A stretch of 64,000 nucleotides of DNA, taken from contig NZ_VIRM01000005.1 of the NCBI RefSeq assembly GCF_006874475.1, forward strand, positions 1 through 64,000, given 5' to 3'. The position numbers and the translations under genes were made by a program. The stretch is from Microbispora hainanensis (GTDB lineage Bacteria > Actinomycetota > Actinomycetes > Streptosporangiales > Streptosporangiaceae). Below the pieces are notes generated by a model. It made no database searches. It was given only the letters and a program-made list of their open reading frames with translations, and had not been told where the DNA came from. Shown one piece after another: positions 46,895 through 55,041 of the stretch (positions within the stretch are counted from its first letter, which is position 1; each line of letters starts with the position of its first letter).

Positions 46895-47092
46895 CCCGGG
46901 CAACGTGGGGTCGCGGCCGGTCACGCGGGGATGCGAAAGGAGAGGCCGGCGGAGCAAGGCGGATGCCCTGCCGGCCTGTGCGCGGAGAGCCTCGGGGCTC
47001 TGGCTGTCAGTGTGGTTCGTTAGTGGTTCGTCGCTGCCTGTGGTGGTGATCGGGGGTACCTGAGGGGGAGCGGGGGCGGGCGGCCCGCGGTC

Positions 47093-47254
47093 TCAACTCA
47101 GCACCGAGGTGAAGAAGGTCGCCAATCTGCTGGCTCCGGTGTTGACCGTGTCGAACACGCCTCGCACGGCTCCTGCCGCCGCTTGCGGCTGGCTGTAGAG
47201 GTAGAAGACCACGAACGCGATGGCCGCGTACGTAAGAACCTTCTTCGCCTTCAT
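47093..47254 (-). CDS. 53-residue membrane peptide, paralog 1
   Basis: ATG 47254 follows a strong AGGAGG ribosome site. The peptide starts MKAKKVLTYAAIAFVVFYLY, one membrane helix with a basic N-terminus, followed by an amphipathic tail GAVRGVFDTVNTGASRL and FFTSVLS. A second, clearly related peptide is encoded at 47693-47857 on the same strand. Function unknown; the small size, single helix and amphipathic tail would also fit a membrane-remodelling or toxin-like peptide, with no direct evidence. Confidence 0.75.
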   Translation of the reverse strand: MKAKKVLTYAAIAFVVFYLYSQPQAAAGAVRGVFDTVNTGASRLATFFTSVLS

Positions 47255-47399
47255 CGGGGGGCCTCCTGCAGTCGGTATCCCGGTCGTTTGTACCCGGCGG
47301 CAGTAATGATCATAACTAGCCGAGAGGACATGAGGCCGTTCCGCCCTCATAGTGAGACGGCGGGATGCACCGGCTCGTCGCGGCGCGATACCGGCCACC

Positions 47400-47692
47400 T
47401 GCGGGCCTGTCCGAACTCCGCCGGCCCGCCCTGGAAAGAGCGGGGCCCGGCCCCTGAAACATGCGGGATCGGCCTTGGAACGAGCGCGGTTCAGGCCCGC
47501 GGCCGGCGGGGTCCGGACCCGCGCCGAAGGGGGTTCGAACCCGCGCCGAGCGGGGCTCCGCCCGAAACGAGCCAGGGGGCTACGCCCCTGATGAGCAGGG
47601 CGCTCCGCCCCCCAATGAGCAGCGGCGCTGCTCCGAATGAGCAGGGCGCTCCGCTCCGCATGAGCAGCGGCGCTGCTCCGAATGGGCGCGGC
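47400..47692. repeat. Array of short GC hairpin repeats
   Basis: The spacer between the two small membrane peptides consists of successive short palindromes (GGGGCTCCGCCC, GGGGGCTACGCCCC, GGGCGCTCCGCCC) joined by linkers such as AATGAGCA or GAAACGAGCC, with a period of about 22-24 bases. At 47590-47682 a two-part unit is present twice: ATGAGCAGGGCGCTCCGC then ATGAGCAGCGGCGCTGCTCC. Left copies are more diverged. No spacers of CRISPR type and no coding signal are seen. Confidence 0.65.
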
Positions 47693-47857
47693 TCAGCCCG
47701 AGAGGAGCGAGGTGAAGAACGCGGACAGGCGTTCGGCTCCCGTGCCGATCCCCCCGAACAGGTTCTTGACCGCGCCCGCCGCGTTCGCCGGCTGCGTGAA
47801 CAAATAGAAGACCACGAACGCGATGGCCAGATAGGTCAGGACCTTTTTGAGGTTCAT
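47693..47857 (-). CDS. 54-residue membrane peptide, paralog 2
   Basis: ATG 47857 to TGA 47693-47695. It begins MNLKKVLTYLAIAFVVFYLF and continues TQPANAAGAVKNLF, with GTGAERLSAFFTSLLSG at the end. About 60 percent of positions match the peptide at 47093-47254, including KKVLTY, AIAFVVFYL, AAGAV and the RL..FFTS end. The pair is a local duplication. Function unknown. Confidence 0.75.
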   Translation of the reverse strand: MNLKKVLTYLAIAFVVFYLFTQPANAAGAVKNLFGGIGTGAERLSAFFTSLLSG

Positions 47858-47960
47858 CCGGGGCTCCCAAACGCTCCCACACGTCGTGCGCTGGTCTCAC
47901 ATGCTGCCCCATTGCACGAGGTTTACGTAGAGAATTCCGGACAACTCCCGTGATTCATCC

Positions 47961-48596
47961 TCATGGCCCCAAACGGGCTTCCTGGAGCCGGGCGACCGCC
48001 GCGCCGTCCCCGTCGTACGTGACCCGGGCGTGCGCCTGCCTGCCGAACGCGAACAGCAGCAGCTCCGACGGCTCGCCGGTGACCACCACGGCGGGCTCGG
48101 CCATCCGCCCGGCGGTCTTCGCGCCGTCGGGACGGCGGAGCACGACCCCCACCGGAGCCTTGCGCAGGAAGAGCCGGGCGCCGCCGCGCAGCCGCTTCCA
48201 GAACGTCTCCTGGAGGTCGCGCGGGATGACGCGGGGCTCCCAGCCGTCCTGCGCCCGCCGTACGTCCTCGTGGTGGACGAAGAACTCCGCCGTGTTGACG
48301 ATCTCGTCCAGGCCGGGGACCAGCCCGTACGGCGTCCAGCGCGGCGGGCCCTGACGGACGAGCCCGACCAGCTCGGGATAGGGGTGGCGGCGCTTGACGC
48401 GCTCCTGCACGGCGGCGGTGTAGCCCGCCATGAACGGCAGCGCGATGCCGGGCGCGGCGTCGAGCCGGCGCTCGCGCAGGACGAGGTGGGCCGTGAGGTC
48501 CGCCGTCGCCCATCCCTCGCACAGCGTGGGCGCCTCGGGGCCGAGGCGGTCGAGCAGGTCGCAGAGCGCCGCGCGCTCTGTCTGGGCGTGTGTCAC
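47961..48596 (-). CDS. TIGR03085-family metal-binding protein (DinB-like fold)
   Basis: A 211-residue protein resembling the actinobacterial TIGR03085 group, related to the mycothiol-dependent maleylpyruvate isomerase N-terminal domain. The N-terminus TERAALCDLLDRLGPEAPTLCEGWATADLTAHLVLRERRL has the helix and His that usually ligates metal; VNTAEFFVHHEDVRRAQ carries two more His. These proteins are thought to be thiol-dependent enzymes, but the reaction is not known. It stands alone. Confidence 0.82.
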   Translation of the reverse strand: MTHAQTERAALCDLLDRLGPEAPTLCEGWATADLTAHLVLRERRLDAAPGIALPFMAGYTAAVQERVKRRHPYPELVGLVRQGPPRWTPYGLVPGLDEIVNTAEFFVHHEDVRRAQDGWEPRVIPRDLQETFWKRLRGGARLFLRKAPVGVVLRRPDGAKTAGRMAEPAVVVTGEPSELLLFAFGRQAHARVTYDGDGAAVARLQEARLGP

Positions 48597-48818
48597 GCGA
48601 TCAGCCTATGCGTCCCCCGTCCCGCCCGGACCGGCCGCCGCGCGTGTCCGAGGAATAAACCGGTTGATCAGGATGATAGGGAGTAACTAGGACCAAGGGC
48701 TCGGGCGGCGTCGGTCCGGTGACCGATCCGGTGGCGTCCCCGAGTGAGTAACGTCCCCCTTCGGGGCGCTCGCAGGGAGCGGCCCCGGCAGGTCCCCCGA
48801 TCGGAAGGAACGCACCGC

Positions 48819-50642
48819 GTGCCGACGAAGGAGTCACCCGCGCGGCCCGGCAGCTCAGTCATGCTCCAGGGTCTCAAGGTCATCGGCGTGGCGATCAGAA
48901 CCGAGCCGAAGATCTTCACCGGCGCGGTCGTCGCCAGCGCCGTCTACGGCGCGATGACCGTCGCCGCGTCCTGGGCGCTCGGCTGGGCGACCGACAACGC
49001 GGTGCTGCCCGCGTTCCGGGACGGCGCGGCGAGCACGGGCACGCTGGTCGTGGCGGCCCTGCTGATCGTGGGCGTGGCGGTGCTCAAGGCCGCGGGGATC
49101 ATGGGCCGGCGCATCATGGCCGGGATCCACCAATACCGCATGCAGGCCCACTCCCGCCGCGCCGTCACCCGGCAGTACCTGCGGCTGCCCCTCGCCTGGC
49201 ACCACCGCCACCCGACCGGGCAGCTGCTGTCCAACGCCAACTCCGACGTCGAGGCGGCCTGGGCGCCGCTCGCCCCGCTGCCGATGGCGGTGGGCGTGGT
49301 CGTGATGCTGGTGACGGCCGCCGTGGCGATCGTGCTGGTCGACCCGGTGCTCGCCGTCGTCGGCTTCCTGATCTTCCCGGCCGTGGCCGTGCTCAACCTG
49401 GTCTACCAGCGCAGGCTCTCCCCGCTCGCGATGCGGGCCCAGCAGCTGCGGGCCGAGGTGAGCGAGGTCGCCCATGAGAGCTTCGACGGCGCGCTCGTCG
49501 TCAAGACCCTCGGCCGCGAGGACGCGGAGACCGCGCGCTTCCAGGCGAAGGCCGACGCGCTGCGGGACGCCAACGTCGCCGTCGGCCGGGTCCGCGGGCT
49601 GTTCGACCCCATGCTGGAGGCGCTGCCCACGCTCGGCGTGCTCGCCGTGCTGCTCGTCGGGTCGCTGCGGCTGGAGTCGGGCGGCGTCGCGGCGGGCGAC
49701 CTGATCCAGGTGGCCTACCTGTTCACCCTCCTCGCCTTCCCGATCCGGGCGCTCGGCTGGGTGCTGGCCGAGCTGCCGCGCAGCGTCGTCGGCTGGACGC
49801 GGGTCAGGGACGTCCTCGACGCCACCGGCTCGATGGAGTACGGCACCGCCCGCCTGGACGACTCCGGCCCGGCCCGGGTGGAGGCCGGGGGCGTGTCCTA
49901 CGCGTACGTGCCGGGGAGCCCGGTGCTGAAGGACGTGAGCTTCGCCGTGGCGCCGGGCCGTACGATCGCGCTCGTCGGGCCGACGGGGGCGGGCAAGTCG
50001 ACGCTCACCCAGCTGCTCGCGCGCCTGATCGACCCCGGCGAGGGCGTCGTCCGCGTCGACGGCGTCGACCTGCGCGAGGTGGCCAGGGGCGAGGTGAGCG
50101 CGTCGGTGGCGCTCGTGCCGCAGCAGACGTTCCTGTTCGACGACACCGTGCGCGGCAACATCGACCTCGGCGGCCAGGTGCCGGACGAGCGGGTCTGGGC
50201 CGCGCTGCGGCTCGCGCAGGCCGACGGCTTCGTCAGCGCGCTGCCGTCCGGCCTGGACACCCGGATCGGCGAGCGCGGCGCGACGCTGTCGGGCGGCCAG
50301 CGCCAGCGGCTCGCCCTCGCCCGCGCGCTCGTGCGCGAGCCCCGGCTGCTCATCCTCGACGACGCCACCTCCAGCGTCGACCCGCAGGTCGAAAAGCGCA
50401 TCCTGTACGGCCTGCGCGACAGCGCCGCGGAGGCCACGGTGATCGTGGTCGCCTACCGGATGGCGACGATCGCGCTGGCCGACGAGGTCGTTTACCTGGA
50501 GCAGGGCGTGGTCGCCGACCACGGCACCCACGAGCAGCTCCTGGCCCGCTGCGCGGGCTATCGCGACCTCGTCACCGCCTACGAGCGCGAGGAGGCCGAA
50601 CGCGCCGCGCTCGAAGACACCGATGAGGAGGTCGTGGCATGA
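48819..50642 (+). CDS. ABC exporter half-transporter, degenerate ATP site
   Basis: A 607-residue half-transporter: six-helix membrane domain (about 10-325) and ATPase domain (about 350-600). Walker A is VGPTGAGKSTL and the signature LSGGQRQRL, but the catalytic Glu after Walker B is Asp (LLILDDATSSVDP) and the H-loop His is Tyr (VIVVAYRMATIA). This pattern marks the non-catalytic partner of a heterodimeric type IV exporter. GTG 48819 is chosen for the GGAAGGAA ribosome site. Such exporters move drugs, lipids or peptides. Confidence 0.92.
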   Translation: MPTKESPARPGSSVMLQGLKVIGVAIRTEPKIFTGAVVASAVYGAMTVAASWALGWATDNAVLPAFRDGAASTGTLVVAALLIVGVAVLKAAGIMGRRIMAGIHQYRMQAHSRRAVTRQYLRLPLAWHHRHPTGQLLSNANSDVEAAWAPLAPLPMAVGVVVMLVTAAVAIVLVDPVLAVVGFLIFPAVAVLNLVYQRRLSPLAMRAQQLRAEVSEVAHESFDGALVVKTLGREDAETARFQAKADALRDANVAVGRVRGLFDPMLEALPTLGVLAVLLVGSLRLESGGVAAGDLIQVAYLFTLLAFPIRALGWVLAELPRSVVGWTRVRDVLDATGSMEYGTARLDDSGPARVEAGGVSYAYVPGSPVLKDVSFAVAPGRTIALVGPTGAGKSTLTQLLARLIDPGEGVVRVDGVDLREVARGEVSASVALVPQQTFLFDDTVRGNIDLGGQVPDERVWAALRLAQADGFVSALPSGLDTRIGERGATLSGGQRQRLALARALVREPRLLILDDATSSVDPQVEKRILYGLRDSAAEATVIVVAYRMATIALADEVVYLEQGVVADHGTHEQLLARCAGYRDLVTAYEREEAERAALEDTDEEVVA

Positions 50643-50679
50643 CGTCCGGCCCGAAGACCCTGACGAGGAGCGTGACGCG

Positions 50680-52497
50680 GTGACCGCCGTGACCGACCCT
50701 GCGACCGACACGGCCACAGGAGAGACCTCGTCCCTGCGGTCGGCCGACCGGAGCGCCCTGGAGACGCTCAGGCAGGGCCTGCGGCTGTCGCCGGAGTTCC
50801 GCCGCGGGCTCGCCGGCACGCTCGTGCTGGCCGTGCTGGCGACGCTGGGCAAGGTCGTCGTGCCGATCGCCGTGCAGCAGGTGATCGACCGCGGCCTGGG
50901 ATCGGGCACGCCCGACCTGCCGTTCATCCGGAACGCGGTCGTCCTGTGCGCGCTCGCCGTCGTGCTGACCGCGCTGTGCGGCTACCTGATGAACGTCCGG
51001 CTCTACCGCTCCACCGAGTCGGGCCTGGCGGCCCTGCGCGGCAAGGGCTTCCGCCACGTGCACGACCTGTCGGTGCTGACGCAGAACACCGAGCGGCGCG
51101 GCGGCCTGGTGTCCCGCGTGACCGGCGACGTCGACCAGATCAGCACGTTCATGCAGTGGGGCGGGCTGATGGTCATCGTGTCCGCCGGCCAGCTCGTGGT
51201 GGCGACCGTGCTCATGGCCGTCTACTCCTGGCAGCTCACGCTGATCGTGTGGGCCTGCTTCCTGCCGCTGGTGCTGGCCCTGCCCCGCTTCCAGCGCCTG
51301 GTGGCCAGGGCGTACACCAAGGTGCGCGAGCGCGCCGGCGACGTCCTCGCCGCCGTCAGCGAGTCGGTCGTCGGCAGCGCGGTGATCCGGGCGTACGGCT
51401 CGGAGGACCGCACGGCCGAGCGGATCGACACGGCGGTGGACGGGATGCGCGCGGCGCAGACCCGGGCCCAGAAGATCGTCGGCTTCACGTTCCCGGTCAC
51501 CGAGCTGGTCGCCTCGATCACGGTCGCGCTGGTGGTCGTGGCCGGGGTCTGGCTGGGCATCGCCGACTCGATCACGGCCGGGCGGCTCATCGCGTTCCTG
51601 TTCCTGATCACGCTGTTCATCAGCCCGCTGCAGACCGCGACCGAGGTGCTGAACGAGGCGCAGAACGCGATCGCCGGGTGGCGGCGCATCCTGGGCGTGC
51701 TCGACACCCCGGCCGACGTGGCCGACCCCGAGAACGGCGCGACGCTGCCGCGCGGCCCGATCTCGGTCCGCTTCGACGGCGTGGGCTTCGCCTACCCGGG
51801 CGGGCCGCCGGTGCTCCACGACGTGTCGGTCGAGATCCCGCCGCGCACGCGGGTCGCCGTCGTGGGGGAGACCGGGTCGGGCAAGACGACCTTCGCCAAG
51901 CTGCTCACCCGGCTCATGGACCCGACCTCCGGCCGGATCCTCGTGGACGGCACCGACCTGAGCACGGTGAGCTTCTCCTCGCTCAGGGAGCGGATCGTCA
52001 TGGTCCCGCAGGACGGGTTCCTGTTCGACTCGACGCTTGAGGAGAACATCCGCTTCGGACGGCCCTCGGCGACCCGGGAGGAGATCACCAGGGCCCTGAC
52101 CGAGCTCGGCCTGGCCGACTGGCTCGACGGCCTGCCCGCCGGGCTGGACAGCCCGGTCGGCCAGCGGGGCGAGTCGCTGTCGGCCGGCGAGCGCCAGCTC
52201 GTCGCGCTGGCCCGCGCCTACCTCGCCGACCCCGACCTGCTGCTGCTCGACGAGGCCACCTCCGCCGTGGACCCGGCCACCGAGGTGCGCCTCGCCCGCG
52301 CCCTCGACGGCATCACCCGTGGTCGTACGGCCGTCTCGATCGCCCACCGCCTGTCCACCGCCCAGGCGGCCGACGAGGTCCTGGTGTTCGAGCACGGCCG
52401 GATCGTCCAGCGCGGCCCCCACGCCGTCCTGGTCGAGCAGCCCGGCGTGTACGCCGACCTCTACGCCTCCTGGACCACCGCCACCACCGTCCGCTGA
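50680..52497 (+). CDS. ABC exporter half-transporter, catalytic partner
   Basis: A 605-residue partner of the preceding gene with a complete catalytic set: Walker [12 protein letters not shown], signature LSAGERQLV, Walker B with Glu ([13 protein letters not shown]) and H-loop His (VSIAHRLST). The membrane domain has six helices (about 35-330). GTG 50680 has GAGGAG upstream; an in-frame ATG at 50623 would overlap the previous gene by 20 bases. Together the two genes form a heterodimeric exporter with one working ATP site. Substrate unknown. Confidence 0.92.
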   Translation: MTAVTDPATDTATGETSSLRSADRSALETLRQGLRLSPEFRRGLAGTLVLAVLATLGKVVVPIAVQQVIDRGLGSGTPDLPFIRNAVVLCALAVVLTALCGYLMNVRLYRSTESGLAALRGKGFRHVHDLSVLTQNTERRGGLVSRVTGDVDQISTFMQWGGLMVIVSAGQLVVATVLMAVYSWQLTLIVWACFLPLVLALPRFQRLVARAYTKVRERAGDVLAAVSESVVGSAVIRAYGSEDRTAERIDTAVDGMRAAQTRAQKIVGFTFPVTELVASITVALVVVAGVWLGIADSITAGRLIAFLFLITLFISPLQTATEVLNEAQNAIAGWRRILGVLDTPADVADPENGATLPRGPISVRFDGVGFAYPGGPPVLHDVSVEIPPRTRVAVVGETGSGKTTFAKLLTRLMDPTSGRILVDGTDLSTVSFSSLRERIVMVPQDGFLFDSTLEENIRFGRPSATREEITRALTELGLADWLDGLPAGLDSPVGQRGESLSAGERQLVALARAYLADPDLLLLDEATSAVDPATEVRLARALDGITRGRTAVSIAHRLSTAQAADEVLVFEHGRIVQRGPHAVLVEQPGVYADLYASWTTATTVR

Positions 52498-53223
52498 AGG
52501 CCACGTCACTTACGAAGGACGTCACGGACAGCCCGCTCCTGCTGATCCTCGACGTGTGGGAGATGCAGGAATATCGGGAGCCTCTCTACGGGCGGTTCGA
52601 CCTGGCCCTGCAGGTGCATCCGTTCCGGCCACATGAGGCGGCCATGATGCTGCCGGATCTGGCCCCGGCCGACCGCGCGGTGGTGTACGGCGTCGTCGGC
52701 GGAACGCCTCTTTACCTGAGTTGGTGGAGGCAGGAGCTGACGATCGAGCAGAACCTGCTCCGCCTGGCGGGCCGGCCGGGGCGCCGCTGCTCACCGAAGG
52801 CGAGCTCGTGCTGGCCACGGAGGCGGAGGCCGGCGAATATCCGGCGGCCGTCCTGCAGGCCGTGGCGAACGGCAACCGCTTCGCCGACCCCTTCCTCGCC
52901 TTCTACCTGGGCCCGCTCTCGCGTTATCGCGCCGACATCGAGCCGGGCGCCGGGCCGGACGTCGTCCAGGCTCTGTACGAGGCGATGAGCGAGCATCTCG
53001 GGCAGGTCTACGAGGAGGCGTTCCGCGACCACCTGCGGCGGCGCGCCGCGGCGGGCGCCGCACCGTGGACGCGGAACGGCTGCGGGCGCGGCTGTCGCGC
53101 AAGGCGGCGGACCTCACCGGCGACGTGGACGCGCTCACCTACGCGGTGTGCGCCCGCGAGGAGGTCACGCACGTACGCGAGGGCGTGCTGCAGATCACCG
53201 CGGCCGACATCTTCCGGCCCTGA
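52498..53223 (+). pseudogene. Decayed AAA-family ATPase gene (DUF234-like)
   Basis: Three frames in turn read as parts of one ATPase. About 52520-52785 reads [20 protein letters not shown] and [16 protein letters not shown]. About 52785-53040 reads [34 protein letters not shown]. About 53040-53223 reads LTYAVCAREEVTHVREGVLQITAADIF then TGA. These match the middle and end of archaeal-type AAA ATPases with a DUF234 nuclease-like tail. The Walker region is missing and at least two frameshifts are present. It abuts the exporter operon, and may be a decayed foreign gene. Confidence 0.75.
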
Positions 53224-53235
53224 TCAGCGCGCTCC

Positions 53236-54036
53236 TCAGCGGGTCTGGGGGTCACCGCCGGACAGGCGCTGGGCCAGGTAGATCGGGATCACCGACAGCA
53301 GGATCAGCGCGGCGGCGACCACGTTGACCACCGGCGCCTGGTTGGGCCGGAACAGGTTCTCGAAGATCCAGATCGGCAGCGTGCGGACGCCGGCCCCGGC
53401 GGTGAACGTCGTGACGATGATCTCGTCGAACGACAGCGCGAAGGCGAGCAGCCCGCCCGCGAGCAGCGCCGAGCGCATCATCGGGAACGTCACCAGGCGG
53501 AACGTGGTGAACGTGTCCGCCCCGAGGTCGGCCGACGCCTCCTCCAGGTTCAGGCCCATGCGGCGCAGCCGGGCCAGCACGTTGTTGTAGACGGTGACCA
53601 CGCAGAACGTCGCGTGGCCGACGATCACGGTCAGCAGCCCGAGAGGCAGGCCGAGCACCGTGTGGAAGGTGTTGCTCAGCGCGATGCCGGTCACGATGCC
53701 GGGCAGGGCGATGGGCAGCACGATCACCAGCGAGACCGTCTCCCGGCCGAAGAACCGGTAGCGCTGCACCGCGAAGGCGGCCATCGTGCCGAGCACGAGC
53801 GCGATCGCGGTCGCGCCGAGACCCGCCTGGACCGAGGTCCACAGCGCGTCGCGCAGCCCGGCCGAGTCCCAGGCGGCGCCCCACCAGCGCAGCGTGAAGC
53901 CGGCCGGCGGCCAGGAGAAGGTCCGGTCGGAGTTGAACGAGTTGAGCAGCACCACGGCCAGCGGCACGTAGATCACGGCAAGGCCGGCCACCAGCGCCGC
54001 CCGCAGCAGCGTCCGGGCCGTACGAGACAGGTTCAC
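53236..54036 (-). CDS. potC: Polyamine-type ABC transporter permease (PotC-like)
   Basis: A 266-residue inner-membrane permease with six helices and the EAA coupling loop (LEEASADLGADTFTTFRLVTFP). It matches PotC of spermidine/putrescine importers. GTG 54036 is overlapped by a 23-codon mini-ORF that connects it to potB. It works with the PotA ATPase, PotB and the PotD binding protein. The exact substrate among polyamines and related amines cannot be told. Confidence 0.92.
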   Translation of the reverse strand: MNLSRTARTLLRAALVAGLAVIYVPLAVVLLNSFNSDRTFSWPPAGFTLRWWGAAWDSAGLRDALWTSVQAGLGATAIALVLGTMAAFAVQRYRFFGRETVSLVIVLPIALPGIVTGIALSNTFHTVLGLPLGLLTVIVGHATFCVVTVYNNVLARLRRMGLNLEEASADLGADTFTTFRLVTFPMMRSALLAGGLLAFALSFDEIIVTTFTAGAGVRTLPIWIFENLFRPNQAPVVNVVAAALILLSVIPIYLAQRLSGGDPQTR

Positions 54037-54104
54037 CGGGCCTCCTTCGCCGGCCGGTGCATCAGGTCGCCGTGCTTGCCGGTTCGTTCGCTTCGCTCTC
54101 TCAC
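54033..54104 (-). CDS. 23-codon mini-ORF linking potB and potC
   Basis: GTG 54104 overlaps the potB stop (GTGA), and TGA 54033-54035 overlaps the potC start (GTGA). The peptide begins VRERSERTG and ends KEAR, where the codons AAG GAG GCC supply the potC ribosome site. The SERTG segment also occurs in the mini-ORF upstream of trpC (61825-61884). Its role is probably to pass ribosomes from potB to potC. Confidence 0.45.
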   Translation of the reverse strand: MRERSERTGKHGDLMHRPAKEAR

Positions 54105-54970
54105 AGGTTCTCCAGCGCGCCGGTGCGGCGTACGGCCGCGAGGTAGACCAGCATGATCACAACGGGGACGGTGGCGACGGCGGCGGCGAAGGGCAGGTTG
54201 TTGGCCGCGCCGATGTTGTCGTAGACCACGTTGCCGATGAGCTGGGTCTTGCCGCCGACGATCTTCACGGTGATGTAGTCGCCCAGGGAGAGCGAGAAGG
54301 TGAAGATCGACCCCGCCACGGCGGCGGGGAAGGTCAGCGGCCAGACCACCGTGCGGAAGGTCCGCCACCCGCGCGCGCCGAGATCGCCGGCCGCGTCGAG
54401 CAGCGAGTCGGGCAGCCGTTCGAGTCCCGCGTAGATCGGCAGGATCATGTACGGCAGCCACAGGTACGACAGGGTCACCACGGTGGCGGTCAGGCCGTAA
54501 CCCCAGCCGAGCACGCCGTCCGACGACAGCATCACCCGCCACGCGTACGCCTTGACCAGGTAGGACGCCCACAGCGGGGTGAGCACGGCGATCACCAGCC
54601 AGCGCTGGGCCCGCGGCGAGGCCAGCTTGGCCATCGCGAACGCCATGGGGAAGGCCACCACCAGGTCGATCAGCGTGACCGCCGCGGCCACGCCGAGCGA
54701 GCGCAGGGCGACCGTGCGATAGACCTCGCCGGTGACCAGATCGGTGAAGTTCGCCCAGGTGAACACCTTGACCACGTCGCCGGTGAACACGTCCGTCGAC
54801 CAGAACGCGGTGACGAGAAGGGCGGCGAGCGCGCCCAGGTAGGCGAGCCCCAGCCAGGCCAGGGGCGCCGACAGCAGCAGCGACAGCCGCACCCCGGCGT
54901 GCCGGTGCAGGAATGAGGCGGCCCGCCTCCGCATCCCGGGGGAGGCGGCCGTCGTCGTGAGGGTCGTCAT
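54101..54970 (-). CDS. potB: Polyamine-type ABC transporter permease (PotB-like)
   Basis: A 289-residue permease with six helices and the EAA loop (LLDAAGDLGARGWRTFRTVVWPLTFP). It matches PotB. ATG 54970 has GGAGAG upstream. A tiny ATG-to-TGA frame (54996-54967, nine residues) overlaps its start by 4 bases, and a perfect hairpin lies further up, between potD and potB. It pairs with PotC in the membrane. Confidence 0.92.
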   Translation of the reverse strand: MTTLTTTAASPGMRRRAASFLHRHAGVRLSLLLSAPLAWLGLAYLGALAALLVTAFWSTDVFTGDVVKVFTWANFTDLVTGEVYRTVALRSLGVAAAVTLIDLVVAFPMAFAMAKLASPRAQRWLVIAVLTPLWASYLVKAYAWRVMLSSDGVLGWGYGLTATVVTLSYLWLPYMILPIYAGLERLPDSLLDAAGDLGARGWRTFRTVVWPLTFPAAVAGSIFTFSLSLGDYITVKIVGGKTQLIGNVVYDNIGAANNLPFAAAVATVPVVIMLVYLAAVRRTGALENL

Positions 54971-55004
54971 CGTCTTCTCTCCGTAGGGCTGCTCATGCGG
55001 CCGA

Positions 55005-55030
55005 GGGGGACGGCCGGGCGGCCGTCCCCC
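55005..55030 (-). promoter_or_regulatory. Intercistronic stem-loop between potD and potB
   Basis: GGGGGACGGCC (55005-55015) and GGCCGTCCCCC (55020-55030) pair perfectly with a 4-base loop, just after the potD stop. Such hairpins after a binding-protein gene often protect its mRNA end or reduce read-through, so the binding protein is made in excess of the permeases. Confidence 0.6.
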
Positions 55031-55041
55031 CGGGGGAGCGC

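Noticed and set aside
46895-47092. Possible small gene after the second chorismate mutase
   Set aside because: The 66-residue frame here (46863-47063) starts inside the mutase gene, has no ribosome site and no recognisable features.
47590-47690. CRISPR-like repetition
   Set aside because: The repeats are adjacent palindromic units of 22-24 bases without unique spacers, and there are no cas genes nearby.
48650-48690. TTGATC and TAGGAC as the promoter of the ABC exporter
   Set aside because: The -10 match is poor and the distance to the start is long, so it is not listed.
54967-54996. Nine-residue ORF overlapping the potB start
   Set aside because: It fits the junction pattern by overlap, but it is too short and lacks the SER start of the other mini-ORFs, so it may be chance; it is only noted in the potB entry.
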